From assembly GCA_009869945.1 (NCBI GenBank), contig WIXG01000174.1, forward strand, positions 62,001-126,000: a stretch of DNA of 64,000 bases. Direction: 5' to 3'. Positions 49,482 through 61,732 of the stretch are shown one piece after another. How positions within the stretch are numbered: the stretch's first letter is position 1; the number at the start of each line of letters is the position of its first letter. Below the pieces are notes generated by a model. The model was not told the DNA's origin, ran no database searches, and saw only the letters and a list, made by a program, of their open reading frames with translations. The stretch comes from Mesaphorura yosii. Its lineage: Eukaryota; Arthropoda; Collembola; Poduromorpha; Tullbergiidae. Made by a program: the position numbers and the translations under genes.

Positions 49482-51542
49482 AGTTGCGGTTTAGATGATA
49501 TTCAACAAATCTCTAAAAGAAAGCTCGAATTTGTTGTGGAGTTCATTTCTTGTTTTGCCCAAATCGCAATTCGCAATCGTCAAATCAAAAACACTCTGAA
49601 ATATAATTGCCCTACTTTCTCTTTTAAATTATATATTACGGTTATACAAGAAATTAAAATGTCAGATCACAAATTCAGGTAAAAGTGACAGGTTTTGAGT
49701 TCTTATCACAAAATGTGAAGCTCGTGCGTTTCCAACAGATTACATACACGCGCACGCGAATTACATCACACATTAAATTATTTGATACCGGCACAAACAC
49801 GGTTGAATCAGGTTAATCATGTAAGCAATCCTTGCAATCAAGAGTACAAGAGTTTCGAGTCAAGCACCATTAAAATAATGCACAGGTTACTGACGGGCGA
49901 CGAACGTGTGCCGTAGCGCGTTGCGCGTCTGATCTGTTCTATGTGCACTGGACAAAGTGTATTTTGAGACTGAAGCGTTTTGGAAATAATGGGACCGTCT
50001 CACTCGTCAGAGTCTGAAGTCTCAACGCTTGCCTGCCTGCCTGATTTGGGGCTTCTGCTGTTTTGCTTCGGCTTCTGCCTCCAACTCTGTCATGTTGCTC
50101 CGGCTTTCACTTCACAGCCAGCATTCAGCCAGTTTAGTGAACTGAGTAAGGCAAGGCGAGAAGACAGGATTGCTACTGCTGAAAACACATTTCGTATATT
50201 TGCACACATTTTCTTCCCCAACAGTAGCACAAGAAACGTAGAAAATGAAGCAGAATGCCGAGCGGAAGGTTCCTAAATTATAATAATGTCAATGAAATAG
50301 TGCCGAGTTGCTTGCTGGTTCATTTTTCTGAACTGCAACCTTTTTAAAGTTTTGAGTCTCGTCTTCTTGGGAAAGTAAACTTTCACTGACTAGATAAATG
50401 TTCCTCGTTCCGCGACCTGCAGCAGGAAAAATATGAGTGAGTGATTTGACTACTAAAACTTTTGCGGTCCCGGCCCGCAATGCAACTACAAGTCAAGGCA
50501 TCAGGAAACCCAAGCCAAGCCAGGGTCGAGTCGGGTAGGAGCAAGAGCAAGATTGTTGATTCAGAAGAAACAGACGAAGAATCGCGGTTCTTTCGTTCGT
50601 TCAATGAAACAAGAAACAGTCTTTCATTATCAATTGCAGCATCCACGACAATACGCGATGGCAATGCGAGAGTCTCTCGCTTGGCAATAAGAAAACGGTC
50701 TGGCTCGTTTGTCAGCCATGAATTTGAGGCTTGAGTTCGAGTATGAAACACTGCATACTATTCTACTTATCTGATTATACGCACAAGCGAGTTTATGTAC
50801 ATTTTTGCTCTTATGATCTGGCCGGGCAGCAGATTTCTTTGCTTTGCTGGTTTGTCAAATATGCTTCCTCGAATTTCACCTGTGCGCTGTACTGTTGGAA
50901 GTCGTACAAGCCGCTGTGGAGTACAGGTACCATTTGAGAATTTACGTACTCGAAACACGGATGTTTACACTGCCAACGGTTCTGTTCTGGTTTCACCTGA
51001 AACTCGATGGGACCGCGTACCCGTGCTCAAAGAACGCTCTTATGGTGCCATGTCTCGTAGACGAAACCCGCAGCCTAAACCGAAAGGTTTTCTTTTTTAC
51101 TCCACGCTCCATCTCTGCGCTTTCTCGAGTACTCGTAGTAAACAATTGTGCGCATTCAATTCTACAATTTTCTCAGGTATGTCCTCCTAATCGTGCTCGC
51201 GTTGGGCGCAGCAGTTATTTTCTCTTTCCACAAGACCATTTTGACTCCCTCTCCGTAAACTGCTCTATAGTATTGGTTTATTGTAGGAACGAAACTAATC
51301 TATGACTTAAACATTTGTCGAAAGCCTCACCGCCCGAATCGAGACTCCTCAAAATCGTCTCACATAATTGTTGATTTTGATGCAATTGTTAATGCCGTGA
51401 AATTCTAATCTAATTGAGAAGTGTTCTTAATTTTATATTTGTTAAATGATTGAAGTCGATAAGCAGAAGAGTTTAACATTCACCCCCGCATATTGCACGC
51501 ACATCAGGCCTGAATTTGTATATTTTTCATGAAAAAGCAAAT

Positions 51543-51566
51543 ACACACACACACACATACACACAC
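51543..51566. repeat. (AC)n microsatellite
   Basis: A run of AC dinucleotides with one ATAC interruption. Simple sequence, useful as a length marker only. Confidence 0.9.
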
Positions 51567-54280
51567 GAGAAAAGCGGCCAAGGAGAAACAGCGCTAATCT
51601 CAGAACTATCTGATCGTTTCTTTGTGATTCGTGATCTACATTTTGAAACTTTCATCGGCTTTCATACACGACACATGAAAATGAATTAGCACATTAACAA
51701 GCTTAAAAATTGCACTTGTCATATTTTTGGCACGAATGAAAGCAAAAAAGTCAAAGATAAGGCCAATGAATTACGAGGGGCACAGAAACGCTTTTAATTT
51801 CATCCATGTGCGACTCTCATCTGATTTGCACATTTATAGCTGTCTCCAAGAACGAGCATGATGTTTGATAGCGTGTGGTGTGCAGACCCATCCGCCATAA
51901 TTTATACTTCCTTATTGCATTAAAATAAGTGGACAATACTCGAAGATACGAAAGAAGACGTTGAGGACTTTCCTCAGTTTCCGTTTCGTTTATATGTTAT
52001 TTCAAGCGCAAGTACTTTTTAATGATGATGAGCCAGCATAAAATTTTAGTGCTCTGGCTCTGCCTTGCCTGTCCAAGGAGCAGTGAGCAGCCAAACCGAC
52101 CGACAGAGACTGCAAGTAGACAAACTACGCGCAGCGTGGTGAAGCCCACTCACTTAATAACAGCCAGCAGTCAGCAGGAGCTGAACGCGACGAAAAAGTG
52201 GCTGACATGGAAAAATCACTGAAGGATTCTAAAAATACGAAATTACAACCACATGGGCAAGGAGTTGCATGGTCTCGCTAGAGCATCTTCATTATGTATG
52301 CCAAAATGTCTTGAAGCCTGGCTTGACTTGATTTTGTGTCCCACAACAGGCGATCAAGTACCAAAACACAAGACTACTTTAGAACACAAACGTGTAAAGC
52401 AGAGAAAGAAAGAAGAGGTGCATGTGCTAATAATAATAATTTGGTACGGGATGGCACGGGAAATGGAGTGCGAAGATCAGATCTTGAATCTACGATCCGT
52501 GCATTGTATTTTGTGTTTAAGCGGGTGAACTGATTCACTTCAGTGTGGGAGCTCCAATCGTCGAGTCGATAGCGATATCATAATCTCAAATCTAACCCGA
52601 CCCACGACTTCAGCTCAGCACATTTGTGCAACCCCACGCGAAGCCACGCCACGAGACTGACCATTGTGCTTTGTTTATCGAGAAGAACTTTGTCCAAGCA
52701 ATAATCAAGCCGCCCGTTCAAGTAAGGTAAGCTTATTTTGAAAGAGAAGGATCGAGAATCAATTTTTCCTGCTGCAGCCGTGCTGCAAACACGAAACGAC
52801 CTGACACGCAAGTATGAAATTCCGAGTGTCGAAGTAAAGAGTTTGACCTGCCTATTTCCCTATTTTGCTATTATCCGCACAGTGCACATGTATTAAGTTA
52901 ATTGATTTTATGAGACTTTGCTCGTATGCAATAATACAACATTGTGCAACACGTCAAGTAAGCATTGCACTCATCCGGGGCTTGGCTTGAATGGATCCAT
53001 GTCCACGCTAGCCGAACGCAGAATGGCAGTTTTTCGATTGTGACTCGTTGTTACGTGGTAAAAATTTCCATTGAATCCGGCCAGCATGGACCACGCGGAA
53101 TTGCGCAATTCATATGTGGGCTGCGGTGCGGCCCACATTTGCATCTTCAAAGGCGAGGAGGGCTAAATTTTGTGATGCCTGAGCGTTTAGTGTAAAATTT
53201 TATTGAATTGGTTCACAATAATTAAAACATTATCCAAAATTATCGAGCTATCGTCCTTACATCCAAAACCTAACTAAACACTGTATTGAACGATTAATTT
53301 TAGGGAAAGGAAAGGAAAGTGTGGGATCGTTTCTTGGAAAAACTGTCAGCAAAATTATGGACATGTGTCAACATGAGACCCATTAATATAAAAGATTTCT
53401 CATCTCACGTAGTTCGTAGTTTATTGTGCTGGATTATAAAAGAGACAAGTTAATCACGATAATTGATAGGCCGGCCATGCAGCGTGTGCGCCCGAAGTTG
53501 CTATGATTTTGTATGGAGTTTTGCCGTGTAATGTTGTTTAGCGTTTCAAGGTGAGGTTTTTACACGCAGAACCAGACTGCATGACTCTTTTCTTGTAGGA
53601 GAAAGGAAAAGGCAGTCTCGTCTCGTCGTCGGTAATCCCTCGCCTTTGCTTAGGAAATTGACATCAATTTTGATAACATCGATAGAGTATTGTTATTTAT
53701 TCATTTTGCAATTTAGCCATTTTCATTCAAATCCAGCCTTATGCTTTGCCTTGAACGTGGATTCCGATTGTCCTTGAGCGAAGGAAGTCGGAAGAAGACA
53801 GACTTGAATTCGCTTTGCAATTTACGACGGGTTGAAAGGACACAAATCGCCATGCCGCAACCGCAATCAGCATAATTCAAAGTCAAAACAACAGACTCGG
53901 CCCTGATTCCATGCACTCATGGCATGGGCAGCGGAAAATGAGTTTTAGTGTAATCTTTTCTTGTAACATGGCACACGTTCCAAGTTTCCAAATGCCAAGT
54001 GCACGAAACACGGGCGCAAGTTATGATAATTATGTTGCCGTTGCACTCGCGTGGCGTAATTTCCCGGTTTCGGTATGAAAGGGAAATGTTAAGCATATTG
54101 AGCATGAGCATGAGAAGTGGTAGTGGACAGCAACAACACGGCCACAAAGCATGGCATGAAGCGAAAGGGTCGGAGTTCACAAGCACAAGCAGGAATTGAA
54201 ATATGAAATGTGAAATGACCGAATGACCGCCAGGCACTGGAGAAAATCAGGTTATTCATAAGCACCAAGCCAAGCACACC

Positions 54281-54301
54281 GTGCATTGTGCATTGTGCAT
54301 T
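54281..54301. repeat. Three tandem copies of GTGCATT
   Basis: Perfect 7-bp tandem repeat, three copies, in the intergenic region left of the Kir gene. Confidence 0.8.
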
Positions 54302-56627
54302 ATGAAGTTAGGCAATAATCATAATCGATTTTAGTGCGAACACAATTTGAATTTCTTTAGCCGAGGCAAACACAAAAGGAAAGTAAAAAAACGGTGAAAG
54401 TTTCCCAAAGTGCTAATGCGATAAATCGACTTCGGTGCAAGTCTAGGAATAAAATTGACAATTTAAAATTAAGCCAAGCCCCTTTGGTGATGGCTTAATC
54501 GAAATTATATGTTTCGGCTCCGATTCCGATAAAAGCTTACTGCATACTCATTTTTTCAAGCGAAGGTGACACGATACCGCTTTGGCCATGATGTGCATAT
54601 GATTCAGTGAACTTGAGCCACAAAATATTACGTGACATGACCGATTTTGTCACTGTGACGAATACGAAGAGGAAACAAGAAAACAAGTGCGCTAGCGCAA
54701 CCTTTGCATAATGAGGCTTTATTCGTTAACATGAAACATTTAAAACCATTAACAAGAGACTCACATTTACATTGACATTGGCATTTACCGTCTGTCTAGG
54801 AGAATGTTAATGATAACCTGACTGATGTAGGCTCTTATCTTAAATCTTTACGCAGCGCAGGGTTTTTCTGAAGTCTATTCTTAGGCCCATGTGACTGTCA
54901 CTGACAAAGATACAATGCTCAATGCATAATTGCATATTCATAATAGTATTTAGTCAGCTTTATAGCCTTATCTGTGTAGTACAAAGTAATGCAATAGGCA
55001 TTAGCAATGTGAAGTGCTATGCTCAGCTTACACCATTATAAACTCATTTGGACATAATTCTAGCAGTAAACAGGCAAAGGCAATACATAATAGCAGTAAA
55101 ATTCTAGAATTATACGGCTTTAACCAGTTGTTGTGTTTGCACGTAGGCACCTTTCGCCTCAACTGGTCATTTCTCCGCTTTATGCTTTTTTATGCTCAGT
55201 TGCGCAACAAATATTCTAATTCTCGGACTGGCATGAGCGGATATCGTGAATTGCAAGGCTTTGTTTGTGGCCGGTGAATGGACATCCATGGGCTGGCTTC
55301 ACTGCTCTGCCCCGTGTCAAATCAAGTTACAACTGTTGATGTGTTTGCCCCGCGACTATGGCTGTACAATTTGATAGTTGGTTATCGTGCGACTGTGACT
55401 GTGACAACGAGCATTCTGAAGCAGTTAACGGAGGCAGAGGCAGGGTTGGTGAATAAGTTTGGTCAGTTTCTGTTTCTTGGTTACCAACGTGGGTAAAATT
55501 CCACAACATTCATCTCCAGCTTCGGCTCCGCTCCGGCACGATATTATTACTATTACGACTTTACGACGACCAGGGCCACGGTGGATGATTGCGTTTACGT
55601 GAAGGCGGAGACCTCGACGCGTTAGACGCCGTGAGCCGTGGTCTTCCATCACTTTATTGTATTTACGTAAATAGGAACAAATGCCTGTCTGCCGCGTGCT
55701 AGCCCAGTTGAGACTGTACAACAGTTTCGTCTTATTCCAATTGGGGGTTAGCGTGCTGCCAACTGCTAACTGCTTCTTGCCCTGCATGGTTAATAGAACA
55801 ATACAGCATACAAGAAACACGATTAATGAGATTCTCTTTGTGCTTTGAACTTTATATGCTGGAACTTACCTTACCTCACAATTTTAGTAGTTTGGCATGT
55901 CCAGTCGAAGAAACGACGCTGCGCTTTGATCCTCATACCTGTGCATTGTAGACGGTGGACTATAAATCTACACTGATTACTAGTGTTAAGTACAACCAAC
56001 TGACCTTATTCTCTGGTTAATATCCGAAAGGTGTCCGAAAGCCATCAGCCATCTCTGCCTGCCTGGTCAAATCGGATAATCAGAAGCGTCAATGGTTTGT
56101 CTCAACGTGCCCGTACCCTCAATTTGCAAGTTCAAGATGAAGTTCCGTCCTGGACCTTGGAGATAATCCGGAAAATGTGTCTAAAGTTCTACTACAGACT
56201 TCTCGTGCTTCAGGACTTCACAAAGTTGTGAAAACAATAATAATAGACAATGATTAGTGCTCTTCCTGGCTGGCCTGAATTCCCTGAATCTGCACTGCAT
56301 ACGTCACGACCGGAGAAAAACAAGATGTAAAAAGGCTGCGTCCGTGCCCGCCGCGCCGCCAGAACGCTGCTTTGTCTCAAATATATTTTGTTCTTCGTGG
56401 GATGAAGATTTTATGCCACTACTTGGCAGATCTTCAAGTTGTATTCGTAATTACAACACGTGAAGTGATTGCACTTGACATTTGGGTTCGTGGCTTATCC
56501 CCTGTCTTCAGTCATCAATACATCCTGTCATAACTTTTCAAAACCACAGCTGCAGAAGAATCAAGGTCCGCTACGCCAAAGCCCTGCGGTACCGCATTGG
56601 TCACGCACAGCTGTAGTGCTCGTGCAC

Positions 56628-56634
56628 TATAAAA
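56628..56634 (+). promoter_or_regulatory. Irk: TATA-like box upstream of the Kir start
   Basis: TATAAAA stands 166 nt before the proposed start codon, leaving room for a 5' UTR of about 135 nt in the same exon. This fits a regulated neuronal-type core promoter, but no initiator was verified. Confidence 0.4.
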
Positions 56635-56799
56635 TCGTGTAAAATTCCGCTCTTCAAGAACAAAAGTTTCGCTATCGGTGGAAGTGGATTTGGTGTTTCT
56701 CGGAGCAGCAGGAGGAGGCAGCGCGAGGAAGATCACGGCGAATTGAGCCATACCGTTCAAGCACTTCTTCACTACATCAATGCAACACTGAACGAGAGC

Positions 56800-59700
56800 A
56801 TGACTGCTGTTTGGCAAACTCTTATCCCGGAAACACCGTCCACGGATCCGATAGCGCCGCTGTTAGCTACATCACCGTCAAGAACACCGACTGTCTCAAT
56901 TGCGGGTCATGAGGATGAACTAACAGCAGTCATCACGTCCCCTTCGTCTGGGCAGTACCTTTGTCCACCGAATCACCTGCATCATCAAATCTCTTTGGGG
57001 AATCACAGCAGCGCCAAGTCGGGCGCCAGTCCTGCGGGGCTCACGCTACCAATTCCAACAACGGCTCATAATAGGAATGCAATTCTAAGTCATAATCAAA
57101 TTTTTGGCAATAGCACGGGCAGCAAATACCATAAGAATCAAGGTCTTCTCACAAATCGTCTGTCCACAGCGTCATCGACGGAGCCTTCCTCACCCGAGTC
57201 GCCTGAGGAAGGGAGCGGGGCTCGTAATTGGTTTAGTACTCAGTTTTCGAGGTAAGATTGTCGCCAATTTCGTTAATGCTCAATTGCTCAGTGAAAACTC
57301 AGTGTACTGCGAAGAGTCCCATTTGACATTTGACATGACCGGCCGACAGGACAGGAATTGTCATTTTTTGTCTTTTTTGTTCCCTTCTTTTACGTACCTT
57401 CGGAAAATTCACTCCAGAGTCCATCACGTCAAATCAAACTATCAAACTCATAGTGAATGCAATTTCCGTCGAACTCGACGGCTCAACGCGGAGACAATTG
57501 AGTGCAGACTGCGCAATCACTTCCTTCCCGTTTGGTTTACATTTGACGATGTGACACGTTCCTTTCCCTGCCTTTTGTGATAATGATAAGATCGATTCCT
57601 GCCGAACCGAGCCTACCCCATTTCCCTCTTGAATGGTCGAACACTCGAGCCTTTCGTCGAATTTGATTTCCGTCACGATTAATTTTTATCGTGTGTAAAC
57701 ACTTGAGAGTTTATTGTGTTGTGGTGTACAGCACGAACTGAATCCCCAGTTCGGAGCCATACCTAACAGGATCAGTATCGTGCCATTAACGTGACACGTT
57801 CGCACAATGTTTATGTTTGCACAGTTTGTAGGTTGGGCCCGAAGTCATAAAAAGAATCCGATTCTATTCTGAAACTGTGAAATACGTGCGTAGAATTAAC
57901 ATACAGCTAGGCGATGAAACATGATCATGATCGTATAATTTGGGCAAATTTAGCACAACGGAGCGTAAATGCGCGTAATTTTGAGAATCATGGTCATAAT
58001 AAACCGTACACCGTATTTTCATTCATAACTTTCGTACAGCTGCGGCTGGCCGCCCGCCCGCACGCTCATTTGATTCCTTTCGTACATAAAAGTAAATGTT
58101 TACGTCAGAATTTTGAATGAATGAGCCCCTCAAACGCTCTCGAACATGGTCGGTCCATGGTCAATTCAATTGCTAAGCAGTTGTGGACCATGTTGCGTTG
58201 CATGTGCTTCCTGTTACTTCTTAAATACGTAATTGATTTTTATGATTGCACTGCAGTGCACTGGAGAAAGTGTTGTCTCATTTAGCAAACCCCGCACGTG
58301 GGCATTGTGTCTTGTAGCGTGTAAAGAGAAAGCAATTTAATGCCGGAATTATCGTTGAACATTGAACGAGGGAGAGGAGTTTTACGTTTTATTAATTCAT
58401 AAACGATGATGGTTGGGTTAAGTGGGCAAGGCTCGTCGTAGGCGGTTCGTTCGCGCACAGGTGCTGACGTCCAGGAATTACTCTACGCTAATAATCTCAT
58501 TGAATATTTATCCGATTCCTTCCTGACATGCGAGGCGAGCCTCAACAAAAATGAGTTTATGACTACTGTACACGATTTTATGAGTAGAATTCCAATTAAC
58601 GAGTTGAGTTGACCGGCCCACGCATCCGATTGGCACTTGCACTGATACGGGCTGAGGCTGTCTCACCGCTTGCAACTTTTTTGTTCTTACTGTCCTTCTA
58701 CTTTCAGGTTTCCTGCCTAGATTTGGAGCTTAGCCTCACGTTGGAGGTATTTGATTTGATATTTTATGATTTGGCAGATTCTACTCTGAACGTACTCAAC
58801 TGCGGAAGAAGTACGACAAGAGAAAACGCCTGTTCCTGAAAGGAGGTGAATGGAATACACATCAGGTCAACGTGTTTGAAAAGGGTCAACGCTTCGTCGG
58901 TGATATCTTCACGACTCTGGTGGATGTCCAATGGAGGTGGACTCTCTTCGTGTTCTCATTTAGCTACGTCATGTCTTGGATATGTAAGCAATCATATTAA
59001 ACTTGACTTTGGTAGTGTGTCATGTGGTCGTATTGTGTTTGAAGCATGAATGAACCTTTCCTTGGATGGATAATCCACTTTATAATCCCATGCTATAATC
59101 GAGCTTTAATGAATCGTGATTTCATTGAGGCACTTGTGCATGCATAGAGGACCTTGTTGAGTTCTCAAAGGATTTGAAAGTCTCATAATGTAAAATTCTT
59201 TGTGTTTTGATAGTGATTAAGAGTTCAGAGAAAGTCGCAGTCGCGCTTAAAAGCTGTCAGGAAGAGCTTAACTTGAGCTCGTGGGATGCGATTCTGGCGA
59301 ATGTGAATTACTTTAGAAGCGAAGGCTGACGAGCCGAGACCGAGACTTGAGAGTTAAATTTCACTCAAAGACATTCCACCCGGTATCCCGTGACACAAAA
59401 TGTTAAGTGTTATCTAACACCAAACCAAGATACGTTCTTACGATGTGCGATGCAATTTGCTTTTGTTTAGACTTCCAAGAATGTACGCAACGATTTAGTC
59501 TAGACTCAAACTTCGTATGGGAAACAAATTAGCAATTAAAAACTTTTACATAACGTTCATGCGACGGCAACGGCAACATTTTTGATACTGTCGCAAATAT
59601 CTCGAAGCTATTCTTAACTTTTGCCTGGTCTGCCTAGGATCTTGGACTTTGCCGTCGCCATTAACACAAACACTTCAGAAAAGTTAAGCACTCTAATTTA

Positions 59701-61732
59701 GACTGATGAATTGGCCTTAGCGTAAGAAATGCGAGCGGAGAGTTTTGCCGGGACCGGGTTTTGGTTTTGAATCGGGTGATTTACTTCACATTATGTGGAA
59801 TAGGGTAACAAATGGTTGCTTCGCATGACATGGCAGCCATGCCACGACCCAACACGACCAAGACCACGTTATGGCTTCATGCACAAGTTGGACAGGGGAG
59901 GGAGGCAGGCAGGACCAAGTGCGGTGCGGCTACGACAATTCCTGGCATGAACTCGAGGTCGAGCAAATCATGCCCCCCAACCGCCTAGCCTGCCAGTTGC
60001 CAGTTAGCTAGTTTACTTTTTAGCGAACGTGCAGAAATCCATTTTTGGCAATTGAGGCGCAGACCATGTGACTTAAATAACGGATGGATCGTGATCACAG
60101 TCACTGAGTCACTCATTAGCCACGGTTTACATCGCGCACTCACCTTCTTCTATTTTCTACGTTACTCGTATTCCGATCTCAATATTCGCTCTTGCGTGGC
60201 GTACCCGGCCTACTTCGTTTCGCTTTACGGTTTTACGGTAGCTCAAAATTTCTTTTGTTCCAACGTTCCAAAAAGAAACAACCAACCGTACGTTAAATGA
60301 CAGACAGGCATTGGCCTAATTATTTCGAGATTGAGAGATTACAGAACAAAATTGGCAACTGGCAGCCTGTGTTTACAGCACGGTGATGACCCAGTAAACC
60401 GAGCTCGTGTTGAGCGCGTCACTGATCTGATAACAGATTAAATTCGTTGTAAGCATGTAATATGGTGGGAGAATTTTTTTCCAAATACCTTCGTAAACAC
60501 GATTAATTCTCCACAGCCACTTAATGGCCAGCCAGGTCAAACCGTTGAGAAGATGCTTATGATTACATGATTACAGGACCTTGATTTTTGCACGTGGAAA
60601 GGCTATAAGATATTTATTTGCTTTCTCTTTCCCGTTCACTATATTATTGATCTTCAAATGACAAGATGGCATGGCCTTGCATTGCATTGCGTCGCATGTC
60701 ACAGTCGTAGTGCCGCGAGTGCCAATAAATTCGACGTGCTCTTGACATAAACAGAAAATACAATACGAGATCGTCCATCGCCTTCGCCGTCCCATATCAC
60801 ATGTCGATGTCGATGTCCCATAGCTGTACGATAGTAAGGGTAGCAGCGCTCACGGCTGTATATCTGGTGACAAAATTAGATATTCAATATTCATCTGTTT
60901 CTCCTTGCCCTTCTATTTTTCTTTATGTATGTAAGTGAAAGATCCTTGGTTGAGTCAATAGTCAATAATCAACAAAGGCTGACTTGGGAAATTTGTCCAC
61001 AAATTGACAGGAGTAACCTAGACGTGGCCAAGTCATATTGAACCCATGTTGGCCCATGCAGTAACTTGAATTAAGTTTATTGTGTAAGAAGCCTGTAAGA
61101 ATATATTTTGAATGGAAGCACGACTCTGACGATGATTTTATGAGATGAATTTTGGTACTGAATTGTATTGTAATTAATTGCGTCTTAATTATAGTATTCG
61201 CAATAATATGGTGGATCATCCTCATCGCTCACGGCGATTTCGAGCACTTTGGTGAACCCGGCTGGGAGCCGTGCGTCCATGAAGTCAAAAACTTCGCATC
61301 GGTGTTCCTCTTCTCAGTTGAAACTCAACACACGATAGGGTACGGGCATCATCGAATGACTGACAATTGCCCAGAAGCTGTCGTAACTTTGTGTTTTCAA
61401 TCTATTGCCGGTGTTTTAATCGAAGCATTTATGGTGAGTTTGTGGATTAACTTAATTGCAGGACGATGGTTGACCGAAGTTTGCCATCTTTTATTTTTCA
61501 GGTCGGCGTAGTGTTTGCAAAATTATCGAGACCGAAAAAGAGAAGTGAGACTTTAGCTTTTAGCCAAACTGCTGTGATTTGTCAGAGAGATGGAAAACTG
61601 CACTTGATGTTTCGTGTTGGTGATCTGAGAAACAAAAGCCACATCCTAGAAGCTCACGTTAGGGCGCAAGTTATTACCAAGAAAATTACACCAGAAGGTG
61701 AAGTGATACCGCTTCATCAGGAAGAAATCAAG
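56800..61732 (+). CDS. Irk: Inward-rectifier potassium channel (Kir/Irk family), 3' end missing
   Basis: Kir channels are tetrameric PI(4,5)P2-gated K+ channels that set resting potential. Four coding exons seen: 56800-57251, 58778-58983, 61195-61433 and 61502-61732; phases match and they encode 376 residues. After a 150-residue Ser/His/Pro-rich N-terminal extension comes the Kir fold: [18 protein letters not shown], slide helix [20 protein letters not shown]1, pore helix [16 protein letters not shown] (filter at about 266-270), and M2 [15 protein letters not shown]. Glu at about 296 aligns with the rectification-control Asp of Kir2.1 and the Glu of Kir4.1, predicting strong rectification. 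The disulfide Cys pair (EPC…DNC) is present. The cytoplasmic [20 protein letters not shown] and [18 protein letters not shown] are typical. About 150 C-terminal residues must lie past the window. The start ATG is the first in an open frame, so the extension could be longer. Confidence 0.94.
57252..58777. other. Kir intron 1
   Basis: A 1.5-kb intron bounded by GTAAGA and TTTGGCAG. Nothing else recognised inside. Confidence 0.75.
58984..61194. other. Kir intron 2, splits M1
   Basis: A 2.2-kb intron bounded by GTAAGC and TTATAG, placed at phase 1 within the M1 helix. ORFs inside (60052-60300 plus, 60571-60795 minus, 60962-61225 minus) show no domain. Confidence 0.75.

Larger units (their letters stand above)
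49482..56620. other. Intergenic region between wake and the Kir gene
   Basis: About 7 kb separating two divergently transcribed genes. It should contain the wake promoter and any 5' UTR exons plus upstream control DNA of the Kir gene. I found no ORF with a recognisable domain, no TATA box I would assign to wake and no mobile element; only simple repeats at 51543-51566 and 54281-54301. Confidence 0.55.

Noticed and set aside
49980-50276. A 98-codon plus ORF with a hydrophobic stretch (LLLFCFGFCLQL)
   Set aside because: It looks like a signal peptide at first sight, but there is no downstream coding exon, no splice donor in phase and no conserved content.
52022-52222. Plus ORF beginning with a hydrophobic stretch (ILVLWLCLACP), secreted-peptide-like
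   Set aside because: Only 66 codons with a biased Thr/Ser/Gln remainder, no poly(A) signal or repeat structure; insufficient evidence for a gene.
55425-55820. A 131-codon minus ORF left of the Kir gene
   Set aside because: Mixed composition with no motif; contradictory ORFs on both strands cover the same interval.
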